NCBI GenBank assembly: GCA_002371825.1
Contig: DFHF01000009.1
Coordinates: 43,767 to 107,766, forward strand
Direction: 5' to 3'
DNA length: 64,000 nucleotides
Source: Ruminococcus flavefaciens
Lineage (GTDB): Bacteria; Bacillota; Clostridia; Oscillospirales; Ruminococcaceae
Position numbers and translations under genes: made by a program
Notes under the pieces: generated by a model
What the model was told of the DNA's origin: nothing
The model's database searches: none
The model's input: the letters and a program-made list of their open reading frames with translations, nothing else
Part shown: piece after piece, positions 28,026 through 36,281 of the stretch
How positions within the stretch are numbered: the first letter of the stretch is position 1
Layout: every line of letters begins with the position of its first letter

Positions 28026-30128
28026 ATGAACAGCAACGACATAATCAATGAGATACTCTCATCGGTCAAGCAGCCGCTGTGGGGGATCTGGTACATAAGA
28101 GAAAAAATCGGTTCCGGCCCCTCTGCAACAGTATTCCGCGGAGAAGCAGTCCGCAGAAATCAGGCTGAATATTCAGCAATAAAAGTAGAACCCATTACTA
28201 CAGGCGAACTCAGCTTCCGTGATCCTGCACAGAAACAGGCCTATCTTGATGCACGTTTCAATCAGGTCTCTCACGAAGCCACCATGCTTTACAAAATGAA
28301 GGACAGCCCTAATATCGTCACATTCAGGGATGAATACTACAGTGACCTGATGATAGGCGGCAAAAAGGAAGGCTATTTCTTCATAAGAAGAATGGAGCTC
28401 CTCGGCAATATCGCAGAGCTCATCTCCTCTCAGAGATTTTCATGCCGCGAGGAAAACGTCAGGGAGCTTGCTGCCGGCATAGGCGCCGGACTTGCTACCG
28501 CCCACGCTAACGGTATCCTCCACAGGGATATAGCTCCGTATAACTTCTACCACTCAAACGATAACAAATACAAGCTCGGCGGCTTCAACAGCTATGAGGA
28601 TTCAGACTATGTAGGTCCTGATGACTATATGGCTCCGGAGATATACCGCCTCAGATCCGGAAGAGCAGAAAAGTATGACGCTCAGGCAGAGCTCTTCTCA
28701 TTCGGTATGTGTCTTTATCAGATGATGAACGGCGGATACCTTCCCTTTGAGGGCAGCAATACTACCCGTGAGGCTGCTATAGACCGCCGTATGCTGGGCG
28801 CAGAGCTTCCTCCCCCGGCTGATGCTTCAAAGGAATTTGCCGCTATCATAATGAAAGCCTGCGCTGCTGACCCTGATGCAAGATATCAGTCCGTTGGACA
28901 GATGCTTGCTGATATAAACTCACTGAACAGGGCAGATCAGACTGATGATGTAAGATCAGCTCTCGGAAAAGACGCTTATAATGAAGACGACGCAGCTGCC
29001 CCTTATATCCCGGACTTCTCAGATGAGGAGGATCATGCATATACCCGTCCGCCAAGAAGCAACCCCAACAGGAAGCTGCTCATACTCCTCACTGCTGCGA
29101 TAATCGCACTTCTTGCAGTTGCCGGAGTTGGCCTCATGTATGCCCTGAAAAATAAAAAGGACAGCGGCAGCAGTTCATCAGAAAGCTCATCTGTTACAAC
29201 CGAAGCTGCCAGTGCCGCCGGGGAAACAACTCAGACCACTTCCGCTGAACCTGAGACTGAAGCTGTTACTACAACTACAACTACAACAGAAGCTGTCAAG
29301 GAACCGGAGGACTTCACCCTCAATAAGACAAGCCTTACACTTGCTGTAGGTGATACTGAAATGCCGATGATACTCAATTATCCTGAAGGCTGCTCAGAAA
29401 ATGACGAAGTCTGGACATCCGACAATGACAAGGTTGCATCAGTTGATGAAATGGGCCTTGTAACCGCAGTAGGAGTCGGCGAGTGCAAGATAAAGATCTC
29501 CTCCTCAGAAGCACCGGATAAAAGCTCAACAATAAAAGTAACCGTAGTTGAAGAGGGTACAAGGATCATCGATCTCGCAGCTTCTCCTGCACCTGAAAAA
29601 GTGGATTATCCAGGACTTACATATATCGACGGAATACTTGTAGCCAACAAGACCTACAGTGTGCCGAGAGAATACAGCCCCGGACTTGATCCTCTGGCTG
29701 AGGAGCGCTTCAATGCTCTCCGTGATTCTGCTGCTAAGGACGGACTGAACCTCTGGATCTGTTCCGGATTCCGTGATTATGACCTCCAGAATCAGCTCTA
29801 TGAGGGATATGCTGCCCAGGACGGCTACGAAAAAGCTGATACCTACTCAGCCCGCCCCGGCCACTCTGAACACCAGACCGGACTTGCAATGGATATAAAT
29901 ATGGCCGACAGCGCTTTTGCCGGTACTCCGGAAGCAATATGGCTGGAAGAGCACTGCTGGGAATTCGGATTCATCATCCGCTACCCTGCTGATAAGGTCG
30001 ATATAACCGGCTATAAGTATGAACCCTGGCATCTGCGCTATGTCGGCGGAGAACTGGCCAAGGAGCTTACAGAAAAGGGTATCTGTCTTGAAGAATATCT
30101 GAAAATCGACTCAAAATATGCGGATTAA
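28026..30128 (+). CDS. Membrane kinase-like protein fused to Big2 and VanY D,D-carboxypeptidase domains
   Basis: 700 residues. Cytosolic Ser/Thr-kinase fold (about 15-300): glycine-rich loop IGSGPSATV, Lys53 in AIKVE, HRD (His166-Asp168) with Asn173, and MAPEIY. The DFG aspartate is replaced by Gly186 (KLGGFN), so activity is doubtful. One transmembrane helix (about 351-372) is followed by a Ser/Thr-rich linker (to about 432), a Big2 Ig-like domain (about 434-511) and an extracytoplasmic VanY/DacY-type peptidase. Its zinc ligands are His616 and Asp623 (SEHQTGLAMD) and His669 (EPWHLRY). The architecture links a cytosolic sensor to peptidoglycan trimming, similar in outline to PASTA kinases but with an enzyme outside the cell. 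It is last in an operon ending at a strong terminator. Confidence 0.75.
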   Translation: MNSNDIINEILSSVKQPLWGIWYIREKIGSGPSATVFRGEAVRRNQAEYSAIKVEPITTGELSFRDPAQKQAYLDARFNQVSHEATMLYKMKDSPNIVTFRDEYYSDLMIGGKKEGYFFIRRMELLGNIAELISSQRFSCREENVRELAAGIGAGLATAHANGILHRDIAPYNFYHSNDNKYKLGGFNSYEDSDYVGPDDYMAPEIYRLRSGRAEKYDAQAELFSFGMCLYQMMNGGYLPFEGSNTTREAAIDRRMLGAELPPPADASKEFAAIIMKACAADPDARYQSVGQMLADINSLNRADQTDDVRSALGKDAYNEDDAAAPYIPDFSDEEDHAYTRPPRSNPNRKLLILLTAAIIALLAVAGVGLMYALKNKKDSGSSSSESSSVTTEAASAAGETTQTTSAEPETEAVTTTTTTTEAVKEPEDFTLNKTSLTLAVGDTEMPMILNYPEGCSENDEVWTSDNDKVASVDEMGLVTAVGVGECKIKISSSEAPDKSSTIKVTVVEEGTRIIDLAASPAPEKVDYPGLTYIDGILVANKTYSVPREYSPGLDPLAEERFNALRDSAAKDGLNLWICSGFRDYDLQNQLYEGYAAQDGYEKADTYSARPGHSEHQTGLAMDINMADSAFAGTPEAIWLEEHCWEFGFIIRYPADKVDITGYKYEPWHLRYVGGELAKELTEKGICLEEYLKIDSKYAD

Positions 30129-30138
30129 AACCATAGCT

Positions 30139-30168
30139 AACGGCAGACTTTTCGTCTGCCGTTTTTTT
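30139..30168 (+). terminator. Intrinsic terminator after the kinase-like/VanY gene
   Basis: ACGGCAGAC (30140-30148) pairs perfectly with GTCTGCCGT (30154-30162) around a TTTTC loop, and a T-tract runs to 30168. Confidence 0.9.
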
Positions 30169-30230
30169 GCCCTGTTTTTTGAATTTTATTTCCGGAAATT
30201 ACTGCAATTTGCTACATTTGAAAAAGCCTA

Positions 30231-30259
30231 TTGACAACATTGTAAATACGTTGTAGAAT
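30231..30259 (+). promoter_or_regulatory. Promoter of the MBOAT-SGNH pair
   Basis: TTGACA (30231-30236), 17-bp spacer, TAGAAT (30254-30259). A leader of about 95 nt follows before the MBOAT start codon. I found no obvious structured RNA in that leader. Confidence 0.75.
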
Positions 30260-30359
30260 ATTACTTAGGGTTGTCATAAACCTCATAATATAGAGAAATT
30301 TTAAATGTGTGAACAAATAACGTAGACAAAAGATAAGGCAATTTACAAAGGGTGATAAG

Positions 30360-31751
30360 ATGGTATTCAGCAGTTTGGAGTTTTTATTTATATTCCTGCC
30401 TGCTTTTATGTTGGTTTATGCGGTATCATCCGCTAAATATAAAAATCTGGTAATTTTTGCCGGCAGTGTCATTTTCTACAGTTTAGGAGTGAAAAAGCCG
30501 GTTTATATTTTTCTGTTTCTTCTGACACTGCTGTTCGATTTCATAATCGCACAGTTTATTGAAAGCTTCCGGCGAACGTCAAGGCTATGGCTTACAATAG
30601 GTGTCATTTTCAATTTCTGGTGGCTGATCTTCTTCAAATACTGGGGATTCGGCACAGAAAATATCAATTCGATCTTCCACGCCGGACTTACAGTAAAGGA
30701 TATTATCCTTCCCATAGGCATCAGCTTCTATACCTTCCAGAATGTCTCATATCTTGCTGATGTATACCGTAAGAAGGCAAAAGCGGAAAAAAATCTTATA
30801 AATTACGGAGCATACATAAGTATGTTCCCGCAGCTTATTGCCGGTCCTATAGTTACCTATGAGAGCGTTGCCCAGCAGCTTCGCAAACGTACCCACAGCA
30901 TTCGTCTTGTGGAAGAGGGCCTCAAGACCTTCACGATAGGCCTCGGATACAAGGTCCTTATCGCAAATCAGATAGGCGGTCTCTGGAGAGATATTACTGC
31001 TGTCGGCTACAACATAATCTCCCCAAGACTGGCATGGATGGGAATATTCGCCTATTCCTTCCAGCTATACTTCGATTTCTGCGGCTATTCGCTCATGGCT
31101 ATAGGCCTCGGAAAGATAATGGGATTCGATCTCCCGAAGAACTTCGATCATCCGTATATGTCACTTACCATGACAGAATTCTGGCGCCGCTGGCATATGA
31201 CCCTCGGCTCATGGTTCCGTGACTATGTATACATCCCCCTGGGCGGAAACCGCAGAGGCAAAAGAAGAATGATATTCAATACATTCTGCGTATGGCTGTT
31301 CACCGGCCTTTGGCACGGTGCAAGCTGGAACTTCGTCATCTGGGGACTGGTGCTCTTCGGCATTATCATGCTGGAGAAATTCTATATCGGCGATTTCCTC
31401 AATAAACACAAGCTTATCGGTCATGCTTATATGATACTCATCATACCGCTTACATGGCTGATATTCGCTGTGACTGACATGGATCTGATGAAGGAGTACT
31501 TCAGCCGCCTCCTCCCCTTTACACATAAGGCTGATTCAGTCCTCCGCAAGGATGACTATGTTAAATACTGGGATATATACAAGAAATACTTCATTGCAGG
31601 CGCTGTATTCTCAACAAGGCTGCCCGAAATGATCTATAAAAAGATAAAAGGCTCATTATTCGCCACACTGCTTCTGCTGGTGGTATTCTGGGCATCAGTA
31701 TATTGTATGTATAAGGGAATGAACGACCCGTTCCTGTATTTCAGGTTCTGA
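30360..31751 (+). CDS. MBOAT-family O-acyltransferase (AlgI/DltB-like)
   Basis: 463 residues, a polytopic membrane protein with about ten hydrophobic helices. The MBOAT core is clear: FWRRWHMTLGSWFRDYVYIPLGG (read across 274-296) and the catalytic His319 in GLWHGASWN. AlgI/PatA-type MBOATs pass acetyl groups across the membrane to a secreted polysaccharide. The next gene is an SGNH hydrolase-fold protein, the usual partner for the final transfer. Substrate unknown; a cell-wall or extracellular polysaccharide is likely. Confidence 0.88.
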   Translation: MVFSSLEFLFIFLPAFMLVYAVSSAKYKNLVIFAGSVIFYSLGVKKPVYIFLFLLTLLFDFIIAQFIESFRRTSRLWLTIGVIFNFWWLIFFKYWGFGTENINSIFHAGLTVKDIILPIGISFYTFQNVSYLADVYRKKAKAEKNLINYGAYISMFPQLIAGPIVTYESVAQQLRKRTHSIRLVEEGLKTFTIGLGYKVLIANQIGGLWRDITAVGYNIISPRLAWMGIFAYSFQLYFDFCGYSLMAIGLGKIMGFDLPKNFDHPYMSLTMTEFWRRWHMTLGSWFRDYVYIPLGGNRRGKRRMIFNTFCVWLFTGLWHGASWNFVIWGLVLFGIIMLEKFYIGDFLNKHKLIGHAYMILIIPLTWLIFAVTDMDLMKEYFSRLLPFTHKADSVLRKDDYVKYWDIYKKYFIAGAVFSTRLPEMIYKKIKGSLFATLLLLVVFWASVYCMYKGMNDPFLYFRF

Positions 31752-31768
31752 CAAAAGAGGAGATTATA

Positions 31769-32704
31769 ATGAATAAATTCAAACAGTGCACATATACAGT
31801 TATCCTTCTGCTCACCTGTATAGTCGCTTCACCTATGATATTCAAGCAGATCTGGACTTCAAGCGCAGAGAAAAAGAAGGAAACTCCAAAGAAAACCGTA
31901 GAGCTCGACCTTAATCAGAACGGTGCAGAGCTTCCCACTGAAGCAGGACAGGCTCCCCCGGAACAGCCTGCGGCACCGGATACTCTTGCTACAACTCTTC
32001 CGGTAATGACTGTTACAGATATCAACGGCTCTGTGACTGAGATAACCACAACGACTACCGCTGCTGCACCAGCTCAGCCGGAAGTCAACTTCGTCAAGTC
32101 GGATTTCTCCTACTTTGATGACGCTCTGTTCATAGGAGATTCCCGTACTGTGGGCATACAGGACTGGGGCTCACTCGGCAATGCCGACTTCTTCTGCAAC
32201 GTGGGACTAAACACGCAGACCGCCAGCTCTTCATCTGTTGACGGAGAGCTCTCATCAATGCTCAACAGCAACAACTACGGCAAGGTCTACATCATGCTGG
32301 GTATAAATGAGGTGGGCAACGACTTCAGCGGCACGTTCAACAATTATAAAAAGCTGGTTGAAAACGTCCGTGCCAAGGCTCCGAATGCTATTATTTATTT
32401 GCAGGCCAACCTCCATGTTGCTTCCTTCGCAGAGGACGGCAGCATAAACAACGACAGGATCAATACCCTCAACAGTATGATACAGTCGCTGGCCGACAAC
32501 AAGAACATCTATTACCTCGATATAAACCCCGTTTTCGATGATGACTACGGCTGTCTCCGTGAAGACTGTACGGAGGACGGCGTTCATGTATTCGGTGTTT
32601 ACTATCCGTCATGGTGCGACTGGTACGCTCTCCATACTATACAGAAACAGCCTACCGCTCCGCTACAGCCTTTAACTGAGGCTCAGCCTGAGGAAGACCA
32701 ATAA
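31769..32704 (+). CDS. Membrane-anchored SGNH-fold acyltransferase/esterase
   Basis: 311 residues. One N-terminal hydrophobic segment (about 8-24) as anchor or uncleaved signal, a Pro/Thr-rich linker (about 45-105), then an SGNH domain. Its blocks are visible: Ser125 in FIGDSRTVG, Asn180 in MLGINEVG, and the Asp270/His273 pair in DGVHVFG. It follows the MBOAT gene by 17 nt and ends at a terminator, so the two form a bicistronic O-acetylation module. Confidence 0.82.
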   Translation: MNKFKQCTYTVILLLTCIVASPMIFKQIWTSSAEKKKETPKKTVELDLNQNGAELPTEAGQAPPEQPAAPDTLATTLPVMTVTDINGSVTEITTTTTAAAPAQPEVNFVKSDFSYFDDALFIGDSRTVGIQDWGSLGNADFFCNVGLNTQTASSSSVDGELSSMLNSNNYGKVYIMLGINEVGNDFSGTFNNYKKLVENVRAKAPNAIIYLQANLHVASFAEDGSINNDRINTLNSMIQSLADNKNIYYLDINPVFDDDYGCLREDCTEDGVHVFGVYYPSWCDWYALHTIQKQPTAPLQPLTEAQPEEDQ

Positions 32705-32712
32705 GAATACCG

Positions 32713-32744
32713 CTGCCGCTCTTTATCGGGCGGCAGTTTTGTTT
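32713..32744 (+). terminator. Intrinsic terminator after the SGNH gene
   Basis: CTGCCGC (32713-32719) pairs with GCGGCAG (32730-32736), then TTTTGTTT. Confidence 0.8.
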
Positions 32745-32746
32745 CG

Positions 32747-32775
32747 TTGACAAGCACGGCAACGAATGATATAAT
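32747..32775 (+). promoter_or_regulatory. Consensus sigma-A promoter of the DUF6273 gene
   Basis: TTGACA (32747-32752), exactly 17 bp, TATAAT (32770-32775). All 12 positions match the consensus. It abuts the preceding terminator. Confidence 0.85.
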
Positions 32776-32807
32776 TGACTAAACTTCAAAATACAGAGGA
32801 TATAGAG

Positions 32808-33587
32808 ATGAAAGCAGAGAATATAGTCAGGAAACGCAGAATGATCGCAGCACTGGTCACACTTTTTTCAACAGCCTGCATAATTATTTCAATTTTATTC
32901 ATAACGCTCCTTTCGCCTGACAGAAAAAATGGTCAGGAAAGCGCTGTACATAGCAGCACACACATTGATACTACTAATAAAGGCTCAAAAATACAAGCCG
33001 GTTCCCATATTTTCTTCGGCACATATGAGCAGGACAATGACGCTTCAAACGGAAAAGAAGACATAGAATGGCTCGTTCTTGCCAATGAAGGCGACAAAGC
33101 TCTTCTGATAAGCCAATACGGACTTGATGACAAGCCATATGCAGATAATCTGAACGATACCCTATGGGAAACCTGCTCGCTGCGCAAATGGCTTAATGAA
33201 GATTTCATTGACATCGCCTTTTCTCCGGAAGAACAGAGCAGAATAATCAGTTCTGCCGTAACAGCAGACAAGAATCCGAAATACAGTACATCTCCCGGAA
33301 ATGATACAACAGATAAAGTTTTTCTTCTGAGCATATCTGAGGTCGAAAAATATTTCAGTTCCTACAGCGACCGCCCATGTCATGGAACGGCTTACTGTCA
33401 CGCTCAGGGCACGATAAAATCCAACATCACCGGATATTGCTGGTGGTGGCTGCGGACACCTGGCGACACACCTATCTACGCCGTGGTTATTGAGGATGAC
33501 GGTACATTGGAACTGTGCGGAGACCGTGTGACCCTCGGAGGCCAGGCTGTACGTCCTGCTATGTGGATAGATACAAAGGACTTATAA
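32808..33587 (+). CDS. DUF6273-type membrane-anchored protein
   Basis: About 259 residues. A short N terminus, one transmembrane helix (about 14-35) and an extracytoplasmic domain with the DUF6273 pattern: SHIFFGTYEQDND, IEWLVLANEGDKALLIS, WETCSLRKWLNEDF, DKVFLLSISE, WWWLRTPGD and VRPAMWID. A longer reading frame begins at 32775 with TTG, but that codon overlaps the -10 box. The ATG at 32808, with AGAGG upstream, is the likely start. Such domains are common in gut Firmicutes, with no established activity. Confidence 0.7.
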   Translation: MKAENIVRKRRMIAALVTLFSTACIIISILFITLLSPDRKNGQESAVHSSTHIDTTNKGSKIQAGSHIFFGTYEQDNDASNGKEDIEWLVLANEGDKALLISQYGLDDKPYADNLNDTLWETCSLRKWLNEDFIDIAFSPEEQSRIISSAVTADKNPKYSTSPGNDTTDKVFLLSISEVEKYFSSYSDRPCHGTAYCHAQGTIKSNITGYCWWWLRTPGDTPIYAVVIEDDGTLELCGDRVTLGGQAVRPAMWIDTKDL

Positions 33588-33656
33588 GGCTGGCGGATAT
33601 TCCTTGATCCAGAACAGACGAATGAAAAATATACCCCCTTTCTCCTTCAATGGTAC

Positions 33657-33685
33657 TTGACAATTTTAATAAGATAGCGTAAAAT
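33657..33685 (+). promoter_or_regulatory. Promoter of glyS
   Basis: TTGACA (33657-33662), 17-bp spacer, TAAAAT (33680-33685), 40 bp before the ATG. The leader is too short to hold a T-box. Confidence 0.7.
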
Positions 33686-33724
33686 ATAAGAGAAATCATA
33701 AATTACCGAAATGAGGTCAAAAAT

Positions 33725-35128
33725 ATGAAGAACAATGAAAAAGTAATGGACAAGATCGTAGACCTTTGTAAATCAAAGGGCTTTGTATACCCCGGCTCCG
33801 AGATCTACGGAGGTCTTGCAAATACATGGGACTACGGCCCGCTGGGTGTTGAGCTCAAGAACAACATCAAGAAGGCATGGCTCAAGAAGTTCGTTCAGGA
33901 GAACAAGTACAACGTAGGACTTGACTCCGCTATACTGATGAATCCCCAGACATGGGTGGCTTCCGGACATATCGGCGGCTTCTCAGATCCTCTCATGGAC
34001 TGTAAGGAGTGTAAGACACGTCACCGTGCAGACAACCTTATCGAGGACTTCGACGGCACTAACGTTGCAGGCTGGTCCAACGAGCAGATGATGGACTACA
34101 TCAAGGAGCACAATATCACCTGCCCTAACTGCGGCAAGCAGAACTTCACTGATATCCGTCAGTTCAACCTTATGTTCAAGACATTCCAGGGCGTTACTGA
34201 GGACAGCAAGTCTGAGCTCTACCTCCGTCCGGAGACAGCTCAGGGTATTTTCGTAAACTTCGCAAACATCCAGAGAACTACCCGTAAGAAGGTACCCTTC
34301 GGTGTTGCACAGGTAGGTAAGTCCTTCCGTAACGAGATAACTCCCGGAAACTTCATTTTCCGTGTCCGTGAGTTCGAGCAGATGGAGCTTGAATTCTTCT
34401 GCAAGCCCGGTACAGACCTTGAGTGGTTCGACTACTGGAGAAGCTACTGCAAGAACTTCCTTCTCAGTCTCGGCCTTAAGGAGGAGAACCTCCGTCTCCG
34501 TGACCACGATAAGGAGGAGCTCTGCTTCTACTCAAAGGCAACTACAGACTTTGAATACCTCTTCCCATTCGGCTGGGGCGAGCTCTGGGGCGTAGCAGAC
34601 AGAACTGACTACGACCTTACACAGCACATCAACACCAGCGGTAAGTCTCTGGAGTACTTCGATCCTGAGACAAACGAGAAGTACATCCCCTATGTTATCG
34701 AGCCTTCCCTCGGTGTTGAGAGACTCTTCCTCTCTATCGTTACAGAGGCTTATGACGAAGAGGAGATCATCTCCACAGACAAGAACGGCAACGAGAAGAA
34801 GGATGTCCGCACAGTTATGCGCTTCCATCCTGCTCTTGCACCATACAAGTGTGCAGTTCTCCCTCTTGTAAAGAAGCTCTCACCAAAGGCTGAGGAGATC
34901 TACGATATGCTCTCCAAGAAGTTTATGGTTGACTTCGATGAGGCTGGTACTATCGGTAAGAGATACCGCCGTGAGGACGAGATCGGTACTCCCTTCTGCA
35001 TCACTGTTGACTTCGACACTATCGAAAAGGACAACTGCGTAACTGTCCGTGACCGTGACACAATGCAGCAGGAGCGTATCGCTGTTGACGAGCTTGAAGC
35101 ATATCTTGAATCAAAGATGGCATTCTGA
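33725..35128 (+). CDS. glyS: Glycyl-tRNA synthetase, homodimeric type
   Basis: Charges tRNA-Gly. 467 residues, the single-chain class II (alpha2) type rather than the alpha2-beta2 form. Visible features: the opening [26 protein letters not shown], read over residues 13-38; zinc-like Cys pairs (CKEC, CPNC); motif 2 around [13 protein letters not shown]; motif 3 near PSLGVERLF; and a C-terminal anticodon-binding domain (about 370-465). Codon use is strongly biased, as in highly expressed genes. Monocistronic, ending at two tandem terminators. Confidence 0.95.
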   Translation: MKNNEKVMDKIVDLCKSKGFVYPGSEIYGGLANTWDYGPLGVELKNNIKKAWLKKFVQENKYNVGLDSAILMNPQTWVASGHIGGFSDPLMDCKECKTRHRADNLIEDFDGTNVAGWSNEQMMDYIKEHNITCPNCGKQNFTDIRQFNLMFKTFQGVTEDSKSELYLRPETAQGIFVNFANIQRTTRKKVPFGVAQVGKSFRNEITPGNFIFRVREFEQMELEFFCKPGTDLEWFDYWRSYCKNFLLSLGLKEENLRLRDHDKEELCFYSKATTDFEYLFPFGWGELWGVADRTDYDLTQHINTSGKSLEYFDPETNEKYIPYVIEPSLGVERLFLSIVTEAYDEEEIISTDKNGNEKKDVRTVMRFHPALAPYKCAVLPLVKKLSPKAEEIYDMLSKKFMVDFDEAGTIGKRYRREDEIGTPFCITVDFDTIEKDNCVTVRDRDTMQQERIAVDELEAYLESKMAF

Positions 35129-35166
35129 AAAGCGCCGGTCAGACCGGTAAAGAAATAAAAATCATC

Positions 35167-35202
35167 AGTCCGGATAGCTATTCGCTATCCGGACTGTTTT
35201 GT
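35167..35202 (+). terminator. First terminator after glyS
   Basis: AGTCCGGATAGC (35167-35178) pairs perfectly with GCTATCCGGACT (35184-35195), followed by GTTTTGT. The T-tract is modest. Confidence 0.75.
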
Positions 35203-35261
35203 GTTAAGACTCCGGGCTGCAATTTCCTGGCGCTTTCGGTGCTTAAAAAAAACGAAAAATG

Positions 35262-35298
35262 ATCCTCCGCAGTTTTTTGAATCTGCGAAGGATTTTTT
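35262..35298 (+). terminator. Second terminator after glyS
   Basis: ATCCTCCGCAG (35262-35272) pairs with CTGCGAAGGAT (35283-35293) with one mismatch, then TTTTTT. This is a back-up to the first one 60 bp upstream. Confidence 0.75.
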
Positions 35299-35398
35299 AA
35301 TAAATCATGTCCTACTCCACCCTTCTTTTCCGAGAATATATAATGACGGTACTCTTCACACCGTACCACCTACAGAATGTTGAAAAGGAGCAAACATT

Positions 35399-36097
35399 AT
35401 GAAAAAAACTATTATTATCTCAATACTTGCAGGACTTACACTTATGGCAGCAAGCTGCGGCAAGAGCATCGAATCATCAGAAAAAAACAATACCCCAGTC
35501 TCAGCAGCTTCTCCCGTTATACTGAACGCTGAAAATGAAGCAGATAACAGCTCATCATCTGAAAATGATGAACTGAAAACTACCGCTATCGCTCTCACAG
35601 ACGCTTATGGAGTTATCGATAAAGATATATTGGGAGGCGGCCTCCAGACTGACGATAAAAGCGTGATCGAATTCGAGGCGCCGGCTCCCTATAGCGGCCA
35701 GATCACTCTGACAAAAGTATGCGACGAGCGTTTCAAGGATACAGATGAACTCAGGGATTATTACTTCTCGACTATATTCACAGGCAATGAGGAATACCTC
35801 TTCGGAGGCTATTTTGACAAGGAAAGCTTCCCGGAAGGCAGCGTTCTGCCATTTGAGCTTTCACAGCTGAGATATATGATGTACGACGGACAGCTTTATG
35901 TAAACAAGGACAACCTTGCCGGTACAGATTTTTACAGCTGGATAGATGAGATCAGCATCGAAAAGATCTCAGATACAGAATTCACAGCCACAAGAAAATA
36001 TACTACAGACATCGGAAGAGTCAAGGCAATGGAGTTCGATATAAAGCTTATCGACAGCTCCTGGATAATTAATAACGTCAGATCAATAAATATATAA
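35399..36097 (+). CDS. Lipoprotein of unknown function
   Basis: 232 residues. A signal peptide ends in MAASC (lipidated Cys20), then an acidic Ser/Asn-rich linker (about 22-60) and a soluble C-terminal domain (about 70-232) of mixed alpha/beta character. Good ribosome site (AAAAGGAG). It stands alone between glyS terminators and a palindromic terminator. I do not recognise the domain. Confidence 0.75.
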   Translation: MKKTIIISILAGLTLMAASCGKSIESSEKNNTPVSAASPVILNAENEADNSSSSENDELKTTAIALTDAYGVIDKDILGGGLQTDDKSVIEFEAPAPYSGQITLTKVCDERFKDTDELRDYYFSTIFTGNEEYLFGGYFDKESFPEGSVLPFELSQLRYMMYDGQLYVNKDNLAGTDFYSWIDEISIEKISDTEFTATRKYTTDIGRVKAMEFDIKLIDSSWIINNVRSINI

Positions 36098-36103
36098 TTT
36101 ACC

Positions 36104-36135
36104 AATGCCCTGTCACTCATGAGTGACAGGGCATT
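36104..36135 (+). terminator. Perfect palindrome, probable terminator
   Basis: A 16-bp inverted repeat with no loop bases, centred between 36119 and 36120 (AATGCCCTGTCACTCA and its complement). The following T-tract is short (TTCC), so termination may be bidirectional or weak. Confidence 0.6.
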
Positions 36136-36207
36136 TCCTATATAAACAAAAACTCTGACAAATGTGATAGTTTGGTAAAACTTTATCAGGCAGACACCTA
36201 AAGCACT

Positions 36208-36236
36208 TTACAATTGTAAGCCTTTTATGGTATAAT
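36208..36236 (+). promoter_or_regulatory. Promoter overlapped by a TACAnnTGTA palindrome, before the COG0523 genes
   Basis: -10 TATAAT (36231-36236) with 17-bp spacing to TTACAA (36208-36213). The -35 lies within a 12-bp perfect palindrome, TTACAATTGTAA (36208-36219). It contains TACAnnTGTA, the core recognised by CopY/BlaI-family repressors, so a metal- or stress-responsive repressor is a reasonable guess. No regulator gene adjoins. Confidence 0.55.
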
Positions 36237-36281
36237 AATAAAGTACGCAAAAAATCACATCATCAGAAAGAAGTGTTTCAT

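Noticed and set aside
32775..32807. TTG start for the DUF6273 gene at 32775
   Set aside because: It overlaps the -10 box of a consensus promoter, so it could not be transcribed from it.
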